The notes under the pieces are model-generated. The model was not told where the DNA came from and made no database searches. It saw only the letters and a list, made by a program, of their open reading frames with translations. A stretch of 64,000 nucleotides of DNA, from positions 1 through 64,000 of the forward strand of contig CAVXOL010000023.1 of assembly GCA_963763325.1 (NCBI GenBank). Reading direction: 5' to 3'. A program made the translations under genes and the position numbers. The DNA is from JBBECJ01 sp963763325 (lineage in GTDB: Bacteria; Chloroflexota; Chloroflexia; Thermomicrobiales; CFX8). Below are positions 33,733-43,222 of this stretch, in pieces; position 1 is the first letter of the stretch; each line of letters begins with the position of its first letter.

Positions 33733-36331
33733 ATGAACCCAAATCGTCTGACTGAAAAAGCGATGGAAGCCATCGCAACAGCACAGCAGGAGTCCGAGCG
33801 ACGCCAACACGCGACGCTCGATGTCGATCATCTTATCCTCGCCCTCGCGACGCAGCAGGGCGGTGTCGTACCGCGAGTCTTCGAGCGACTTGGCGTCGAC
33901 TCGTCATCGATCGTCAACGGGATCGAGGCGGCGGTTGCGAGCTGCTCCGAAACTGCAATTTTCGGCCCAGCCGACGCTGAGCGGCAATCTGCGAAATGTC
34001 CTGCACCGCGCCGAGGAGGAAGCCCGAGCATTCGGCGATGAGTACGTCTCGACAGAGCATCTTCTGCTGGCCGCGTTCCAGAGTGCGGACAAGAGTTCGT
34101 CAATCCGCCTTCTCAACTCGCTCGGCATCACGCGTGACAAGGTTTTCGAGGCGCTGACCCAGATTCGTGGGTCGCAGCGCGTTACCGACCAGAACCCTGA
34201 GGGCCGTTATGAAGCGCTCGAGAAGTACGGACGCGATCTGACGGAACTGGCCCGTCTCGGAAAGCTGGACCCAGTCATCGGCCGGGACGAGGAGATCCGC
34301 CGCGTCATTCAGGTGCTCTCACGCCGGACCAAGAACAATCCGGTTCTGATCGGCGAGCCTGGCGTTGGTAAGACGGCGATCGTCGAGGGTCTGGCCCAGC
34401 GCATCGTCCGTGGCGACGTACCTGAGGGGCTGCACGATAAGCAGGTTGTCTCGATCGACTTCGGCAGCATGATTGCCGGTGCGAAGTTCCGCGGTGAGTT
34501 CGAGGAGCGGCTGAAAGCCGTCCTCAAGGAGGTCACCGACTCCGAAGGTCAAATCGTCGTCTTCATCGATGAGTTGCACACGGTCGTTGGCGCTGGAGCG
34601 GCCGAAGGCGCGATGGATGCCAGCAACATGCTCAAGCCGATGCTGGCGCGCGGCGAACTGCATGCCATCGGCGCGACGACGCTCGACGAATATCGCAAGC
34701 ACATCGAGAAAGATGCTGCGCTCGAACGGCGCTTCCAGCCGGTCTAGGTCGGAGAGCCGACGGTCGAGGACACGATCTCGATTCTGCGTGGGCTGCGCGA
34801 ACGCTACGAAGTGCATCACAACGTTCGGATCCAGGACAGCGCTCTGGTGGCAGCTGCCGTTCTCTCCAACCGCTACATCACGGCCCGCTTCCTGCCCGAC
34901 AAGGCGATTGATCTCGTCGATGAAGCAGCTTCGCGGCTGCGAATGGAGATCACCAGCCTGCCGGTTGAGCTGGACGAGCTGAACCGCCGCATCATGCAGC
35001 TTGAGATTGAGCGTGAGGCGCTGCGCAAGGAGCGCGACGATGCGTCTCGCAAGCGGCTCGACGAGCTCGAGAAAGAGCTGGCCAACCTCAAGGAGTCGAG
35101 TAACGCGCTGACGGCGCAGTGGGAGCGCGAGCGCGGCAATGTTGCAGGAACTGTCCGACGTGAAGTCGCAGATCGAGGCGACTCGTGTCGAAATCGAGCG
35201 CGCGCAGCGTCAGGCCGACTACGGTCGCGCCTCGGAACTTCAGTATGGGCAGTTGGCTCAGCTCGAGCAGCGGCTGGCCGAGCTCGAACGACAGGCGCAG
35301 GTGGATGATAGTTCTCGCCTCGTCAAGGAGGAAGTCGACGCTGAGGACATCGCCGAAGTCGTCGCTCGCTGGACGGGTATTCCGGTCAGCCGGCTCGTCG
35401 AAGGTGAGATCGAGAAACTGGTCCAGATGGAGCAGCGATTGCACGCGCGAGTCATCGGCCAGGACGAGGCGGTCGAGGCTGTCTCCAACGCCATCCGGCG
35501 CGCTCGGGCTGGGTTGTCCGACCCGAACAAGCCGCTCGGCTCGTTCATCTTCCTCGGACCGACTGGCGTTGGTAAGACGGAGTTGGCACGGGCGCTGGCT
35601 CAGTTTCTGTTCGACGACGATCAGGCAATGGTGCGGATCGATATGTCGGAATACATGGAGCGGCACGCCGTCTCGCGGTTGATCGGCGCGCCTCCAGGCT
35701 ATGTCGGATACGAGGAGGGTGGTCAGCTCTCTGAAGCGGTTCGTCGCCGTCCATACTCGGTCGTCCTGTTCGATGAGATCGAGAAGGCGCACCCCGAGGT
35801 GTTCAACGTCTTGCTGCAGGTTCTCGACGACGGGCGACTGACTGACGGTCAGGGCCGGACGATCGACTTCCGCAACACAGTCATCATCATGACCAGCAAC
35901 CTCGGCTCGTCGTACCTGCTCAGCCAGAACGACGACGACGCACGAATCGGGTGATGGAAGCACTGCAAGCCAACTTCCGACCTGAGTTCCTCAACCGGAT
36001 CGACGAGGTCGTCATCTTCAAACCGCTGTCGCGCGACCAGATCGGTGCGATCGTCGAGATTCAGCTCGAACGCGTCCGCCAGCGTCTTGCGGAGCGCAAC
36101 ATCACGCTCCAGCTATCCGGTGAGGCGCGCGAGTGGATTGCAAACCGTGGTTATGACCCGACCTTCGGCGCTCGACCGTTGAAGCGGGTCATTCAGAAGG
36201 AACTGCTCGACCCGTTGGCGATGAAGCTGCTGGCTGGCGAGATTCGCGACGGTGAAACGGTTACAGTGACGAGTGGCTCGGGTGGCCTGGTCTTGACCGG
36301 CGCGCTCTCAGCTGCACCGCTGGCTGCCTGA
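33733..36331 (+). CDS. clpB: ClpB disaggregase, with frameshifts and one in-frame stop
   Basis: Reassembled frames give a full ClpB of about 865 residues. These are the N-domain (NRLTEKAMEAIATAQQESER), first AAA+ with Walker A GEPGVGKTAIVEGLAQRIV, VVFIDELHTVVGAGAAEGAM, the long coiled-coil M-domain that separates ClpB from ClpC (RIMQLEIEREALRKERDD), and second AAA+ with LGPTGVGKTELARALAQFLF, MSEYMERHAVSRLIGAPPGY and SVVLFDEIEKAHPEVFN, ending GARPLKRVIQKELLDPLAMK. Frame changes occur near 33950, 35140 and 35945; a TAG at 34745 replaces a codon in PVxVGEP. It dissolves aggregates with DnaK after heat stress. Confidence 0.92.
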
Positions 36332-36357
36332 TCGTCGATACTGTACCGCGTATACTA

Positions 36358-36387
36358 GAGGGCGGCCGGGGTGACCTGGCCGCCCTC
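36358..36387 (+). terminator. Hairpin terminator after clpB
   Basis: GAGGGCGGCC (36358-36367) pairs perfectly with GGCCGCCCTC (36378-36387). It is 25 bases after the clpB stop. No strong T-tract follows. Confidence 0.65.
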
Positions 36388-36440
36388 TCCGCATGTGAAG
36401 CGGCGCCTCGCGCCGGTCTTAGTGAAGGCGAGTCGTCGGA

Positions 36441-36575
36441 ATGGATGTGCTGGTCGAGATCATCAAGGCTATCGCCGCCGTTGGAGTGATTGTCGTTATC
36501 ACACTTCTGATTCCGATCCTGTTCATGTTCATCTTCACGATCGCGACCGGAATCGACAGCAAGATGGATCGTTAG
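36441..36575 (+). CDS. 44-residue single-span membrane protein
   Basis: MDVLVEIIKAIAAVGVIVVI continues TLLIPILFMFIFTIATGIDS KMDR. A single long hydrophobic helix occupies residues 8-36, with acidic residues outside and a charged C-terminus. GAAGGCGAG lies 10 bases upstream. Too short for family assignment, but the clean membrane profile, the flanking terminator and the following lipoprotein gene support a real gene. Confidence 0.5.
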   Translation: MDVLVEIIKAIAAVGVIVVITLLIPILFMFIFTIATGIDSKMDR

Positions 36576-36687
36576 CGACTCCCCACCCTGATCGCGATCG
36601 GGAACAAACCTCGAACAGCCAGCGTCAACCTCTCAGACGCGTCACGAACCGACATTCCTGGTTCCGCGATCGAAAGAGGTGGATGAC

Positions 36688-37671
36688 ATGGATGCCCTGA
36701 CCAGACCTGCGGGCCGTACCCGCCGTTTCGCCCCAATCCTGATGGCCACCCTGATCTTCGGCCTGTTCGTTACCGCTGCATGTGGCGGTGACGATGGCGG
36801 TGACGATGACGACTCGGCATTCAACGACATGCCGGTCGCAGCAGCGACGAGCGCCGGCGGCTCGGCAATGATGGTTCCTTCCTCGAACCAGGAAACTGCT
36901 GGGGCCGCAGCGACGCCTGCTGGTGATTCGACGAGCGACGCGCGTCAAGCAGCACAAGGCTGGCAGCAACGCATCATCCGGACAGCGAATGTCACCTTGA
37001 AGGTGGTCGAAGGTGATGGCGGCGTCGGCGGCGCGCTCGAATCGGTGCGAGTGATGGCGACGACCAAAGGCGGCTTCGTCTTCTCGTCCAACTCTTACAT
37101 CGAGCAGGACCGTCAGTTCGCGCAGATCACGATCCAGGTACCGGTCGAGCAATTTGACTCGACGATGAATGACTTGCGAAGTGCTGCGTTCGTCGAAGAG
37201 GTCGTGCGTGAAGAATCGTCGACCCAGGACGTCAGCGAAGAGTTCGTCGACAACGAGAGCCGCATGAATGCCCTGCGTGAGACCGAACGGCGTTTCCTGG
37301 CGCTGCTGAGCGAGGCTGAGACGGTGGACGACATTCTGCAGCTCGAACACGAATTGACGGACATTCGTTCGCAGATCGAGACGATTCAAGGACGGCAGAA
37401 CTATCTCGAACAGGTGACCTCGTTCTCGACCATAACCGTCGCCCTCCAGCCATCGGGCGAGATCGTCGAGCCACAAATCGCTGGCGGAGATGGCTTCAGT
37501 ATCACGAACATCGGCGATCGCGCGTGGGATCATTCACGTGGTGCGATTGAGGCAATCCTGATCACGACCATCACACTCGCGATCGTCGGCGCAGCGGTCC
37601 TGCCGTTCGCGATCATCAGCTGGTTTGCATACCGCATCTATCGCACACGCTTTCGCGACGCGACATCCTGA
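36688..37671 (+). CDS. DUF4349 lipoprotein
   Basis: 327 residues from ATG 36688, with AAAGAGG eight bases upstream. The N-terminus LMATLIFGLFVTAACGGDDG is a lipoprotein signal with cysteine at the end of FVTAAC. A low-complexity Asp/Ala/Ser linker follows. The DUF4349 core begins IIRTANVTLKVVEGDGG and includes TTKGGFVFSSNSYIEQD, ITIQVPVEQFDSTMNDL and a coiled coil SEEFVDNESRMNALRETERR FLALL. A membrane helix (AILITTITLAIVGAAVLPFA) lies near the C-terminus. The family is widespread and its role unknown, probably envelope-associated. Intact. Confidence 0.85.
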   Translation: MDALTRPAGRTRRFAPILMATLIFGLFVTAACGGDDGGDDDDSAFNDMPVAAATSAGGSAMMVPSSNQETAGAAATPAGDSTSDARQAAQGWQQRIIRTANVTLKVVEGDGGVGGALESVRVMATTKGGFVFSSNSYIEQDRQFAQITIQVPVEQFDSTMNDLRSAAFVEEVVREESSTQDVSEEFVDNESRMNALRETERRFLALLSEAETVDDILQLEHELTDIRSQIETIQGRQNYLEQVTSFSTITVALQPSGEIVEPQIAGGDGFSITNIGDRAWDHSRGAIEAILITTITLAIVGAAVLPFAIISWFAYRIYRTRFRDATS

Positions 37672-37721
37672 ACTCACATGGAAGGGGCGTTGGCCGCGGC
37701 TATCGCCCCTTCCATGTGAGT
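37672..37721. terminator. 18-bp perfect bidirectional terminator hairpin
   Basis: ACTCACATGGAAGGGGCG (37672-37689) and its perfect complement CGCCCCTTCCATGTGAGT (37704-37721) enclose a 14-base loop. It lies between the convergent DUF4349 and M20 genes and can stop both transcripts. It is the longest perfect hairpin in the window that I found. Confidence 0.8.
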
Positions 37722-37735
37722 GTTGTGTAGGCGAC

Positions 37736-38926
37736 TTACCCGCCCAACATTTCCAGAGCTGTCAGCGCGTAGGCCTTCGTTGCCTCAATCACTTCGTCGA
37801 TGCCGACCCATTCGTCAGGGATGTGGGCCAGAGCGGGGTCGCCTGGGCCGTAGATGATCGTGGGAACGCCGGTGGCAGCGAAGTGGCGTCCATCAGTGCC
37901 CATCGAGAACCCGGTCAGTTCGGTGTTGAGGCCAAGGTACGTGTTCGCGGTCAGCATTGCCTGAACGACCGGAGAGTCGGGCGCGCTCATCGACGCGGCG
38001 CCAAGGCCGGCGGCGATGACCTCGACGCGGATGCCTGCCATGTCGGCGACGGCTCGCTCGGCGACCTCGCGGATCTCGTCAACGCCGGCTTGCGGGTCTT
38101 CGCCTGGAACGATCCGCCGGTCGACGTAGATCGAGCATTGATCGGCAACGACGTTCTGCTTGACGCCACCCTGGATCATGTTGATCGATGCCGATGAGTG
38201 GTGGAAATATGGGTGGGTCCGCTCCTGAAGTTTCGGCCACAGCTCGCTTCGCAGGGCCATGATGACGGCTGCCATCCCTTCAATCGCGTTTGCGCCCTCC
38301 CACGGCAAAGCGCCGTGGGCAGCCCGGCCGTGGACGATCACGTTTGTTGAGGCAAAGCCCTTTTCTCCGACCGCGACGCAGTTGAACGTCTGCTCGCCGA
38401 CAATCGCGAAGTCAGGCTTGGTCGTGATGTTTTCGGCAACAAACTTCGCGCCGTGCCGGCCGCCTGTCTCTTCATCGCCGACGACGTTAACGATCAGTGT
38501 CCCATTGAATGGGACCCCCGATCGAACGAGCGCGATGGCACCCATCACCTGGGCCGTTACACTTGCCTTGTCGTCTCCTGCTCCCCGGCCGTAGACTCGT
38601 CCGTCAGCAATCTCGGCTGCGAATGGCGGGTGCGACCACGCCTCGACCGTTCCGGTCGGCACGACGTCGACGTGCGCGTTGAATAGCAGCGTCGGACCGT
38701 CGCCGCGCCGGATAGTCGCGATCAGATTCGGAATGATCTCGGTGTCACCAATGAGTTCCGTTTCAAATCCTTCGGAAGCCAGCTTCTCCTGGCAGATACG
38801 GACCGATTCCCGTACGTCTCCCGGTGGATTGACTGATGCGCTATCGCGCACCAGCGACTGGAGAAGCGCGATCGTCTCGTCCTGATCGATTGCTCCGAGA
38901 ACCTTCTCGGCGAGCGTCCCATCCAT
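37736..38926 (-). CDS. M20-family metallopeptidase (ArgE/DapE group)
   Basis: 396 residues from ATG 38926 (AAAGGGACGCAACC upstream). TLLFNAHVDVVPTGTVEAWS HPPF contains the first metal-ligand motif HVD; GRGAGDDKASVTAQVMGAIA holds the bridging Asp; VVGDEETGGRHGAKF holds the catalytic Glu pair; GRAAHGALPWEGANAIEGM is the dimerisation lid; the C-terminal THxPDE-like SMGTDGRHFAATGVPTIIYG completes the site. It is a zinc aminoacylase or deacylase; the exact substrate cannot be read off. Intact, with a strong terminator at its 3' end. Confidence 0.9.
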   Translation of the reverse strand: MDGTLAEKVLGAIDQDETIALLQSLVRDSASVNPPGDVRESVRICQEKLASEGFETELIGDTEIIPNLIATIRRGDGPTLLFNAHVDVVPTGTVEAWSHPPFAAEIADGRVYGRGAGDDKASVTAQVMGAIALVRSGVPFNGTLIVNVVGDEETGGRHGAKFVAENITTKPDFAIVGEQTFNCVAVGEKGFASTNVIVHGRAAHGALPWEGANAIEGMAAVIMALRSELWPKLQERTHPYFHHSSASINMIQGGVKQNVVADQCSIYVDRRIVPGEDPQAGVDEIREVAERAVADMAGIRVEVIAAGLGAASMSAPDSPVVQAMLTANTYLGLNTELTGFSMGTDGRHFAATGVPTIIYGPGDPALAHIPDEWVGIDEVIEATKAYALTALEMLGG

Positions 38927-39127
38927 GGTTGCGTCCCTTTCCCCAACTCCCCATTCGGTTGCGCGAGTATAGCGGCTCGCCGTTGACCCTGTGGCACAAT
39001 GGGCCAAAATGACCGAGCCGATGGTTGACGCCGGTGACATGCCTTGTCCGCGTTGTGCCGAACCGCGCATGCTCACGAATCCAGGCTTTTACTCGAGTTG
39101 ACGAACCAAGGATGAGGAACTGGACGT

Positions 39128-39991
39128 TTGACGAAATCATTATCGCTTCCTGCTGTCACCGCAACGCTGGACCAGGAGTGGGCGAATGCTATTGATGGAT
39201 GCATCCTCGACATGGACGGCGTGCTGTACCGAGGTGACACGATCATTCCGGAGGTACCTGCATTCATCGAGGCGTTGAACCGGGCCGGTGTCCCGTACGC
39301 GATGGCAACCAACAACTCGACGAATACGCCCTTACAGTACGTCCAGAAGTTGGCCGCAATGGGTATCAACGTGCCGGAGGCGAGCATTGTCACGTCAGGC
39401 GTCGCTACCGCGACGTATCTCAAGAGCCGCTTTGAGCGTGGGACGACAATTTACGTTGTAGGGATGGCGGCGCTCGAAGAGGCGATCTTCACTGACGGCT
39501 ATTTCTCACCAGCGGGCGACGATGCCGAGGTGGTGGTTTCCGGCGCGAACTTCGAGTTGCGTTATGAGCACCTGCGGACTGCGTGCCTGGCGATCCGGGC
39601 AGGCGCTTCATATGTCGCAACCAACGCAGACAAGACGTTTCCGACGGAGGTTGGTTTGATCCCAGGGGCAGGAGCGATCGTCGCCGCACTTGCCGCCGCT
39701 ACTGGTACCGATCCCGTCGTCATCGGCAAGCCAAGCCCGGAGATGATCGACTCGTGCCTCAACATCATCGGTGTCGACGCTGAACGGGCGTTGATGATTG
39801 GTGACCGGCTTGACACCGACATCCTGGCCGGGGAACGAGCCGGGACGCCGACGCTGCTGGTACTGACAGGAGTTTCGACCGTTCAGGAGGTTGCCGATAC
39901 CGGCATCGTCCCAACCGTGATCGTCGAGACGCTGGAACCGCTGACCGAGGCACTGGCACGGCGGGTTGGTGGAACGACGGGACCACGATGA
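39128..39991 (+). CDS. HAD-superfamily phosphatase, NagD/phosphoglycolate phosphatase type
   Basis: 287 residues from TTG 39128 with GAGGAAC upstream. Motif I is GCILDMDGVLYRGDT (nucleophile DxD), motif II is the ATNNSTNT loop, motif III is the Lys in VVIGKPSPEM, and motif IV is MIGDRLDTDILAGERAG. The alpha/beta C2 cap between motifs II and III marks the NagD/4-nitrophenylphosphatase branch. It probably dephosphorylates a small sugar or glycolate phosphate. It overlaps the methyltransferase gene by 4 bp, so the three plus-strand genes from 39128 to 41783 form one operon. Confidence 0.9.
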   Translation: MTKSLSLPAVTATLDQEWANAIDGCILDMDGVLYRGDTIIPEVPAFIEALNRAGVPYAMATNNSTNTPLQYVQKLAAMGINVPEASIVTSGVATATYLKSRFERGTTIYVVGMAALEEAIFTDGYFSPAGDDAEVVVSGANFELRYEHLRTACLAIRAGASYVATNADKTFPTEVGLIPGAGAIVAALAAATGTDPVVIGKPSPEMIDSCLNIIGVDAERALMIGDRLDTDILAGERAGTPTLLVLTGVSTVQEVADTGIVPTVIVETLEPLTEALARRVGGTTGPR

Positions 39992-40878
39992 TGGGCGACA
40001 ATTATGACGTTGATGACCCGGCAAAGATTCAAGGCCGCGACGAGATCATTCCCGGCACACGAAACCTCGGCGAGATTCGGCTTGAACGTGCGCTCGACGC
40101 GCTTGGAGACATCGGCGGCCGGCTGCTGCTGCTCGGAGCGGGCGCCGGACGCTATGCGAGGGCACTCGCGAACGCGAGGCCGGACCTGGACGTCTATGCC
40201 GGAGACTTGAGCCGCCGGGCGATCAGCGAAGCACGGTCATATGGGGGCACTCCGATCTATGTGGTGATGGATGCCCAGGCGATTCCGTTCGCTGACGAAA
40301 CGTTCGATGCCGTTGTCTTCTTCGACCTGATCGAGCATGTGCCTTCGCCTGCGACGCTGCTCGCAGAGTGCAAGCGTGTGTTGCGGGCCGGTGCTGTCCT
40401 GCACTTCTATGTCCCGCTCGAAGACCAACCGCGCACGATCTACCGAGTGTTGCGGCGCAACCGGCCGATTCCGATTCACCGATGGAAACACAAGCATGTC
40501 GGACACATCCAGCGGTTCGACGAGCAGCGGATCCTTTCGCTCACGCGGGAGGCGGGATTGACCCTTGACGACACGTCCTACTCCTTCCATCTTGTTGGCC
40601 AGGTCCATGATGTGATCGATTATTGGCAGCGGGAACGATCGACTGGCGGGAGTGGAGTTCTGCCCGTCTCTGCAGTGAACATGATCACTCGCGGTGCATT
40701 CCTGGTTACGTGGCGACTGGCGTATCTCGAGGATCGCGTCTACTCCGGTTCCAAAATGGCGTCCGGCCTGCATGTGTCGGCAAAAAAGCAAGTCGACGTG
40801 ATGGCGCCAGCTGACGCCGCCGGCATCGACCTTCAAGTCTGTAATAACGCCAGTGCGCAGGCGTCGGTGACTCCATGA
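39988..40878 (+). CDS. Class I SAM-dependent methyltransferase
   Basis: 296 residues. GGRLLLLGAGAGRYARALAN is motif I binding S-adenosylmethionine, DVYAGDLSRRAISEARSYGG is the acidic loop region, VMDAQAIPFADETFDAVVFF DLIEHV is motif II-III of UbiE/methyltransferase-11 enzymes. The C-terminal 130 residues (YVPLEDQPRTIYRVLRRNRP) are extended and probably select the substrate, perhaps a polyprenyl or sugar acceptor. It is translationally coupled by ATGA overlaps to both the HAD phosphatase and the sugar kinase, suggesting a shared small-molecule pathway. Intact. Confidence 0.8.
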   Translation: MMGDNYDVDDPAKIQGRDEIIPGTRNLGEIRLERALDALGDIGGRLLLLGAGAGRYARALANARPDLDVYAGDLSRRAISEARSYGGTPIYVVMDAQAIPFADETFDAVVFFDLIEHVPSPATLLAECKRVLRAGAVLHFYVPLEDQPRTIYRVLRRNRPIPIHRWKHKHVGHIQRFDEQRILSLTREAGLTLDDTSYSFHLVGQVHDVIDYWQRERSTGGSGVLPVSAVNMITRGAFLVTWRLAYLEDRVYSGSKMASGLHVSAKKQVDVMAPADAAGIDLQVCNNASAQASVTP

Positions 40879-41783
40879 CCAGGGTTCGGGCGCTGGTGGT
40901 TGGCTCGCTGGTGATGGACCTGAGCTTTCAGGTGCCGAAGCGCCCCGAGCCGGGTGAGGTTATCCTGGCCGAATCGTTCGGCGCGTTCCGGGGTGGCAAA
41001 GGCTACAACCAGGCCGTCGCGTTGGCTCGGCTCGGCGCCGAGGTCACAATGATCGGCGCACTCGGACCAGATGCCTATGGTGACGAGTTCGTCGCCGCGC
41101 TGGAGCGGGAGGGGATCGATACATCGCGGATGGTTCGATTGCCCGATATCCACACATCGATCGCCGTTCCGCTCGTGACGCCGGACGGCGATGTCGGATT
41201 TGTTCATGCTCAGGGCGCCAACGCTCATCTTAAGCCTGAGCACTGTCGTGACCTGCCTGAGCATGACATCGTGCTACTTCAGGGCGAGATTCCGCCTGAA
41301 ACTTCCATCGACGTCGCACAACAATCGCAGGCATTGCTCGCGCTTGTCATGCTTAACCCGGCTCCCGTCCATCACGTTACGACGCGGCTGTTGAGTTTCG
41401 CGGATATCCTTTGTCCAAATGAGGTTGAAGCGTGTAGCCTGCTCGGCGTCTCGAATATCGACGCCGTTGATCTCCCGGTCCTGGCAGAACGGCTTGCGAC
41501 CGATGGTCGAATCGCCGTGGTGACGCTCGGCGCGCGCGGTGCGGTCTGGTCGGATGGCACCATGAGCGGTTCAGCGGTTCCACCACGTATCATCGCTGTC
41601 GACGCGACCGCCGCTGGAGATAGTTTCTGCGCTGCCCTTGCCGTTGCAATTGTCGAAGGACAGCCCCTCGACGAGGCGGTCCGCTTTGCCTGCGCCGCCG
41701 GAGCTCACGCCGCGACCATCCGTGGCGCGGAGCCGGGCCTGCCAACTCGAGAGCAGGTCGACGCGTTGCTGAAGCAGCAGTAG
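40875..41783 (+). CDS. PfkB-family sugar or nucleoside kinase
   Basis: 302 residues. GSLVMDLSFQVPKRPEPGEV and FGAFRGGKGYNQAVALARLG match signature 1 (GGKGxNQA) of ribokinases. The second signature reads DATAAGDSFCAAL, where the catalytic Asp and the anion hole GxGD are kept but the usual DTTGAGD is altered at two positions. IDILCPNEVEA-like SFADILCPNEVEACSLLG supports the ribokinase group. Ribose, a nucleoside or a related sugar is the probable substrate. It is the last gene of the operon with the HAD phosphatase and methyltransferase. Confidence 0.85.
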   Translation: MTRVRALVVGSLVMDLSFQVPKRPEPGEVILAESFGAFRGGKGYNQAVALARLGAEVTMIGALGPDAYGDEFVAALEREGIDTSRMVRLPDIHTSIAVPLVTPDGDVGFVHAQGANAHLKPEHCRDLPEHDIVLLQGEIPPETSIDVAQQSQALLALVMLNPAPVHHVTTRLLSFADILCPNEVEACSLLGVSNIDAVDLPVLAERLATDGRIAVVTLGARGAVWSDGTMSGSAVPPRIIAVDATAAGDSFCAALAVAIVEGQPLDEAVRFACAAGAHAATIRGAEPGLPTREQVDALLKQQ

Positions 41784-41842
41784 GCAATCCATTTCATTTG
41801 TCCACAGGCCACAGGCTACTGCCAGCGACGAACGACCAGCGC

Positions 41843-42949
41843 CTACGTTGTGAGCGCCTGTTCCGTCGTTGGGTCGAAGACATGCAACTGGTCGGTGCTG
41901 ACCGCGAGCTTGGCGACATCGCCAGCAATCAGCTGTGTTCGTGGATCGACGCGGGCGACGATCATTTCACCAGCTGGACCGCGCAGGTGCAGCAACGTCT
42001 CAGCGCCGAGATGCTCGACGAGATCGACTGGCATGTCGACGGTATTACCTTCGGTGACGTTTTCCGCGAACTCGACGACCTGGATGTGCTCGGGCCGGAT
42101 TCCAACGAGTACGTCCTGTCCTGCGCGCTCGCGGACGCGCTCGGCACGTGACGCTGGAACATCGACGCGGAAGTCACCGGCGGCGATGGATGGCCCGCTG
42201 CTGCCGTTCGCGACAGATGCTGGAAAGACATTCATGGCAGGACTGCCAATAAATGTCGCCACAAAACGGTTTGCCGGAAAGTCATAGAGGTTTTGTGGCG
42301 TGTCGAGCTGTTGCAGTTCACCAGCATTCATGACCGCGATTCGGTCACCCATCGTCATCGCCTCGACCTGGTCATGTGTCACATAGACGGTTGTCGTCTT
42401 GAGCCGCTTCTGGAGCTTGATAATTTCGGCGCGAGTCTGCACGCGGAGCTTGGCATCGAGGTTCGAGAGCGGCTCGTCCATCAGGAACGCTTGTGGTTCG
42501 CGAACGATCGCGCGCCCGAGCGCTACACGCTGTCGCTGGCCGCCAGACAGCGCGCGTGGCTTGCGCTCAAGGAGTTGCGTAATTCCAAGAATCTCGGCGG
42601 CGTTGTCGACACGGCGATTAATCTCATTCTTGTCGGTGCGGCGCAGTTTGAGGCCGAACGCCATGTTGTCACGAACCGACATGTGTGGATAGAGAGCGTA
42701 GTTTTGAAAGACCATGGCTATGTCACGGTCTTTTGGATCGAGGTACGTGACGTCGCGTTCACCGATAATGATCCGACCGCTGGTGATCTCTTCCAGCCCG
42801 GCGAGGCATCTCAGAGCTGTCGATTTTCCACAACCTGAAGGACCGACGAGGACGAGAAACTCACCGTCCTCGATCTCAATGCTGAAGTCGTTAACGGCCG
42901 TGAAGGTGTCAAACGACTTTGTCACGTGGTCGAAGACAACCTGCCCCAT
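41843..42949 (-). CDS. ABC transporter ATP-binding protein, MalK/UgpC type
   Basis: 368 residues from ATG 42949 behind AAGGAGGGTCTCA. VTKSFDTFTAVNDFSIEIED, Walker A GPSGCGKST (36-44), FQNYALYPHMSVRDNMAFGL, signature ALSGGQRQRVALGRAIVREP, Walker B FLMDEPLSNLDAKLR, and the H-loop VYVTHDQVEAM are complete. The C-terminal TOBE domain (GIRPEHIQVVEF) is that of sugar or glycerol-phosphate importers. No permease or binding protein lies nearby, so it is an orphan ATPase that may serve several sugar importers, as in other bacteria with a shared MsiK-like subunit. Confidence 0.9.
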   Translation of the reverse strand: MGQVVFDHVTKSFDTFTAVNDFSIEIEDGEFLVLVGPSGCGKSTALRCLAGLEEITSGRIIIGERDVTYLDPKDRDIAMVFQNYALYPHMSVRDNMAFGLKLRRTDKNEINRRVDNAAEILGITQLLERKPRALSGGQRQRVALGRAIVREPQAFLMDEPLSNLDAKLRVQTRAEIIKLQKRLKTTTVYVTHDQVEAMTMGDRIAVMNAGELQQLDTPQNLYDFPANRFVATFIGSPAMNVFPASVANGSSGPSIAAGDFRVDVPASRAERVRERAGQDVLVGIRPEHIQVVEFAENVTEGNTVDMPVDLVEHLGAETLLHLRGPAGEMIVARVDPRTQLIAGDVAKLAVSTDQLHVFDPTTEQALTT

Positions 42950-43222
42950 TGAGACCCTCCTTCGCTCAGCACTGCTGGGCACATCTTTCGGGCGTCAAAC
43001 GCGGCACCGGAGTCTTGAGACGCCGATCGCGTGTTTGTGAGTTTCGGATGCGCTGCTGCGCTACAGACAAGGCTAATCGCAACCTCGACGCGCGTCAACG
43101 TCAATACCGATGCTGGCATTCCGCTTGCATCGTCGCGTTCCTCAGAACCGGGCTCTAACGGCGCCGGAGTTGCAAATTGGAACGACTGGGCGAACAGATA
43201 TACATCGCGAGTGGAATATGCC

